64,000 nucleotides of DNA, taken from Gammaproteobacteria bacterium. Lineage in GTDB: Bacteria; Pseudomonadota; Gammaproteobacteria; Steroidobacterales; GCA-2729495. Positions within the stretch are counted from its first letter, which is position 1. The number at the start of each line of letters is the position of its first letter. The stretch lies in assembly GCA_030426355.1 (NCBI GenBank), contig JAUHYQ010000003.1:310001-374000 (forward strand), read 5' to 3'. Below are positions 61,154 to 64,000 of the stretch, one piece after another. The notes beneath the pieces are model-generated. The model did no database searches. It had not been told where the DNA came from and saw nothing but the letters and a program-made list of their open reading frames with translations. Made by a program: the position numbers and the translations under genes.

Positions 61154-63205
61154 ATGGCAGTTGCGAGCAAAGACGGGCGATACATGCCGGTATTGGCGGT
61201 GATGTTGTTGCTGACGCTTGGCATTACCGCGTGGTGGTTATATGGATTGAGTGCTGGCGCTACCGGAAAACCGGCGGCGGTGGATACGTTACTCAACGCG
61301 CAAGCGGCCCAGCTGCAGGCTGGCAAAGCTTTGGCAGGCGATGAGACTGCCTTTGCGGGGTTGCGAAATACGGCGACTGCGCTAAAAAACATCACCACAG
61401 GCGGATTAACCAGCAGCCAGCGCGCCAATCTCGGCGAAGTGCGTAAGTCGGTACAGACGCTGCTGGACAGCCAGGGCGATGTATTAGCGACGCAGGAGGC
61501 GCTGGGGCGCATTCAGCAGCTGGAGCCTAAGTTTGCGGATGCGGTATACGCGCTGCAGGGAGAACTTTCCATACAAAGGCAGCCGGCGGTCATCGCCCAT
61601 CTGGAACGGTTGCGGCTTTTAGGCGAAGCGGTGCGTCTCGCTTCTGCGGGGTTGATGCCTGGTAACGCCGAGTTAAACACACGCCTCATCGATGCCGAGA
61701 TGGAATTGCAGCAGATCGTGCGTGGCTTGCGCGGCGGCGATCCGCAACTGGCGATTGGGGCAGTTTCCGGCAGCGGTACCGAGCAGGCACTTGCCAGTCT
61801 GGCACGGCGCGCGGAACAGTTGGGTGCTGCGGTTGCCGATGGCTTGCGCACTTCTGATTCGCTGGTCTTGGTGCGTGAGGCGCAGCAGACACTCGACAAA
61901 CTGGTTCAGGCAATGGAAGGCGAGCGTCTGGTGCTCGGCAATTCCCTGGCCGGCGCCGGTCCCGGCGTCGAATATCAACGCCTGTTTGCCCTGCTGGGAG
62001 CAGCGGCATTTATCGTGCTGGTGATGCTGGTGTTGTGGTTTCGCGCCTCAGGTCATCGTGAGCGCACTGCGCGGCTGGCCGAGCAAACGGAGAGCGATCA
62101 GCAGGCCATTTTGCGCCTGCTCGATGAACTCAGCAGTCTGGCCGATGGCGACCTGACGGTGCAGGCAACGGTCGGTGAGGACGTTACGGGAGCTATTGCC
62201 GACTCGATAAACTTTGCCGTGGAAGCGCTACGGGAGCTGGTCGAAACCATAAACAAGGGTGCCATTCTCGTCGAGGATGCCACCAAGCAGACCGAGGCCA
62301 GCGCTTCGGCGTTGGCGCAGGCCAGTGAAGCGCAATCCCGACAGATTAAGGATGCGAGTGAGGCCATTCAGCAAATGGCTGCTTCTATCGATGAAGTGTC
62401 GGGTAATGCCGAGCGTTCAGCCGATGTGGCGCGCCATTCGGTGGATATTGCTCACAAGGGTGGCGATGCGGTGCGCCGAACCATAGCGGGCATGAACACC
62501 ATCCGTGAAACCATTCAGGAAACGTCCAAGCGGATAAAACGACTGGGCGAAAGCTCGCAAGAGATTGGCGATATCGTGGAGCTGATCAATGACATTGCTG
62601 ATCAGACCAACATACTTGCGCTGAATGCGTCGATTCAGGCCTCGACCGCTGGCGAAGCCGGCCGCGGGTTCGCGGTTGTGGCTGACGAGGTGCAGCGGCT
62701 TGCGGAGCGTTCGGCGAATGCGACCAAGCAGATTGAGGTACTGGTCAGTACGATTCAGTCGGATACCAACGAAGCCGTTGTGTCCATGGAGCGCAGCACC
62801 ACGGATGTAGTCGGCGGCGCATTGCTCGCGGAGAATGCGGGCGCTGCACTCGAAGAAATCGAACAGGTTTCTAACCAGATTGCCATGCTGGTGCAAAACA
62901 TTTCCAGTTCTGCGCGCGAGCAAACCGACGCGGCACGCAAAGTGCTGGAAAGCGCGGAGCAGCTGGAGGCCATCAGCAGTGAAACCGATTTAAGCGCCGC
63001 TACCACAAGCAAATTTATCAGCCAGTTGTCGGCGCTGGCGTCGCAATTGCGTGAGTCCGTGTCTGGCTTTGTGCTGCCGACCGAGCAGCATGCGATGAAT
63101 CCTGCGGATGAGACAGCACAGGCGGTTGCCGCAGAGGCAAAGCAGGCGCGCGATGCAAAGAGTCCGGCCAAAAACGTTGTTGATGAAGCCAGCGTATTGT
63201 CGTAA
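61154..63205 (+). CDS. pilJ: Methyl-accepting chemotaxis protein PilJ
   Basis: This 683-residue protein has a transmembrane helix at about 12-34, a PilJ-type periplasmic region, a second helix near 275-298, a HAMP-like segment, and a signalling domain with [42 protein letters not shown]. The PilJ sequence has STAGEAG where many MCPs have AARAGE. It senses surface or pilus signals and controls ChpA. A GGGAGA Shine-Dalgarno precedes the ATG. Confidence 0.95.
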   Translation: MAVASKDGRYMPVLAVMLLLTLGITAWWLYGLSAGATGKPAAVDTLLNAQAAQLQAGKALAGDETAFAGLRNTATALKNITTGGLTSSQRANLGEVRKSVQTLLDSQGDVLATQEALGRIQQLEPKFADAVYALQGELSIQRQPAVIAHLERLRLLGEAVRLASAGLMPGNAELNTRLIDAEMELQQIVRGLRGGDPQLAIGAVSGSGTEQALASLARRAEQLGAAVADGLRTSDSLVLVREAQQTLDKLVQAMEGERLVLGNSLAGAGPGVEYQRLFALLGAAAFIVLVMLVLWFRASGHRERTARLAEQTESDQQAILRLLDELSSLADGDLTVQATVGEDVTGAIADSINFAVEALRELVETINKGAILVEDATKQTEASASALAQASEAQSRQIKDASEAIQQMAASIDEVSGNAERSADVARHSVDIAHKGGDAVRRTIAGMNTIRETIQETSKRIKRLGESSQEIGDIVELINDIADQTNILALNASIQASTAGEAGRGFAVVADEVQRLAERSANATKQIEVLVSTIQSDTNEAVVSMERSTTDVVGGALLAENAGAALEEIEQVSNQIAMLVQNISSSAREQTDAARKVLESAEQLEAISSETDLSAATTSKFISQLSALASQLRESVSGFVLPTEQHAMNPADETAQAVAAEAKQARDAKSPAKNVVDEASVLS

Positions 63206-64000
63206 ATGAACATGTCGGCAAGATCAGAATCGTTTCACGCAGTCGGGGAGCAGATTGCGACGACATTGCGTGAGGCTCACCTTGCGCTGGAAAGTTTTGC
63301 CGAAGGGGAAACCAGTCCCAGAGAACTGCAGAAGTGCGCTGAGTTGCTGCACAGTGTGCGCGGCGCGCTCAATGTTGCCTCGATTTACGGCGCAGGCCTG
63401 TTGGCAGAAGAGATGGAAGCCACCTGCAAATTCCTGCAGGAAGGTTCCAAAGCCGGAGAACTATCCGATGGCGGCATAGAGGCGCTTAGCCGCGCCATGG
63501 TGCAGCTGCCGGCCTATGTCGAACGCATCATGGAGGGAGGCAGAGACATCCCGTTGGTGATGTTGCCGCTCCTGAATGACTTGCGCGCGGCACGCGGTAA
63601 GCCTTTGCTATCCGAGAGTACGTTGCTGCTGCTGAACGGTTCACCGGCGGCAGAGGCGAACACACCGGCCCGGCCGGAGCCCAGTGGTGAAGACGTTATT
63701 GCCCAATTGGGCAAATTGCGGCCGCAATTCCAGTTGGGCCTGCTGGGTTGGATTAAGGGCGGCGACAGCGAGAAGAATCTGCGCCGGATGGCTGAGGTCA
63801 CCGACAGGCTGGAGAAGGCTGCCGCTGGCCAGGATGTCTATCGGTTGTGGTGGGTAGCCGGCGGGGTGCTGGAAGCGCTTGCCGACAACGGGCTTGAATC
63901 CGGTATCGCGTTGAAGCGGCTGCTGGGACAGGTAGATCGCGAGATTAAACGGCTGCAGTCGGAAGGGGAGGCGGGCTTCATCGCCAGACCTCCGACCGAT
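63206..64000 (+). CDS. chpA: ChpA-type hybrid histidine kinase, N-terminal part
   Basis: From the ATG at 63206, one base after the pilJ stop, a frame stays open to the window edge (265 codons). The N-terminus has a degenerate Hpt-like helical segment (LLHSVRGALNVASIYGAGLLAEEME) like that of ChpA and FrzE-type kinases. The catalytic and receiver domains lie outside. Position after pilGHIJ supports ChpA. Another ATG at 63212 is possible. Confidence 0.88.
   Translation, partial: MNMSARSESFHAVGEQIATTLREAHLALESFAEGETSPRELQKCAELLHSVRGALNVASIYGAGLLAEEMEATCKFLQEGSKAGELSDGGIEALSRAMVQLPAYVERIMEGGRDIPLVMLPLLNDLRAARGKPLLSESTLLLLNGSPAAEANTPARPEPSGEDVIAQLGKLRPQFQLGLLGWIKGGDSEKNLRRMAEVTDRLEKAAAGQDVYRLWWVAGGVLEALADNGLESGIALKRLLGQVDREIKRLQSEGEAGFIARPPTD

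Overview
The window is chromosomal DNA of a free-living, probably marine or sediment gammaproteobacterium. Gene order follows blocks known from Pseudomonas and Xanthomonas: dapF-DUF484-xerC, hslVU, ubiEJB, algZ-algR with hemXY, yggT-proC-yggS beside pilTU, and gshB-tonB-algH-ruvX-pyrB beside pilGHIJ-chpA. PEP-CTERM proteins, a Wzx/Wzy-type polysaccharide locus and four sulfotransferases point to an extracellular, partly sulfated matrix. The lineage cannot be fixed from the sequence alone; a deep-branching gammaproteobacterium fits. Coding density is very high and many genes overlap by 4 bases or share 3' ends. I see no prophage, insertion sequence, CRISPR array or rRNA.

Layout. 1-2.8 kb: the start of ubiK, then a nitrogen-regulated porin-glnK-amtB operon with a sigma-54 promoter and two NtrC-like sites. 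3-7.9 kb: a DUF4124 protein, an AlgZ/AlgR-type two-component system and hemXY, without the hemC and hemD that often lie between them. 7.9-22.8 kb: housekeeping genes (ParA-like ATPase, dapF, DUF484, xerC, hslVU, ubiEJB, ExbD-like, TauE-like, DUF924, panD, AsmA-like, mutY, yggX), followed by tRNA-Phe. 23-25.8 kb: a MarR-type regulator and two PEP-CTERM protein genes. Both PEP-CTERM genes have sigma-54-like promoters, and the second has a cyclic-di-GMP-I riboswitch followed by a hairpin that would hide its ribosome binding site. 25.8-31.4 kb: a short tandem repeat, then a lipase-like hydrolase, yaaA, a macro-domain protein, a TlpA-like thioredoxin, a sialidase-fold protein and a nitrilase-fold protein that lacks the catalytic cysteine.

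31.5-45.1 kb is the polysaccharide locus: an SLBB-rich outer-membrane exporter, a Wzz-like protein, a Wzx-like flippase, a Wzy/WaaL-like protein, four sulfotransferases, a GH20-like protein and two glycosyltransferases. 45.3-50.8 kb carries stress and housekeeping genes (msrB, an FKBP lipoprotein, a PEBP-family protein, a hydrolase, a TerB-like protein, yggT, proC, yggS). 50.9-54.2 kb holds three consecutive PilT-family retraction ATPases. 54.2-59.5 kb runs on the minus strand: gshB, GNAT, tonB-like, algH, ruvX, pyrB and a PyrK-like protein. 59.7-64 kb is the Chp chemosensory operon pilG-pilH-pilI-pilJ-chpA, which runs off the right edge.

Taken together, much of the window concerns surface behaviour: type IV pilus retraction and its chemosensory control, AlgZR-type signalling, exopolysaccharide export and sulfation, and c-di-GMP-controlled PEP-CTERM proteins. 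The most notable item is the c-di-GMP riboswitch with a visible expression platform in front of a PEP-CTERM gene, inside a sigma-54-linked gene pair.
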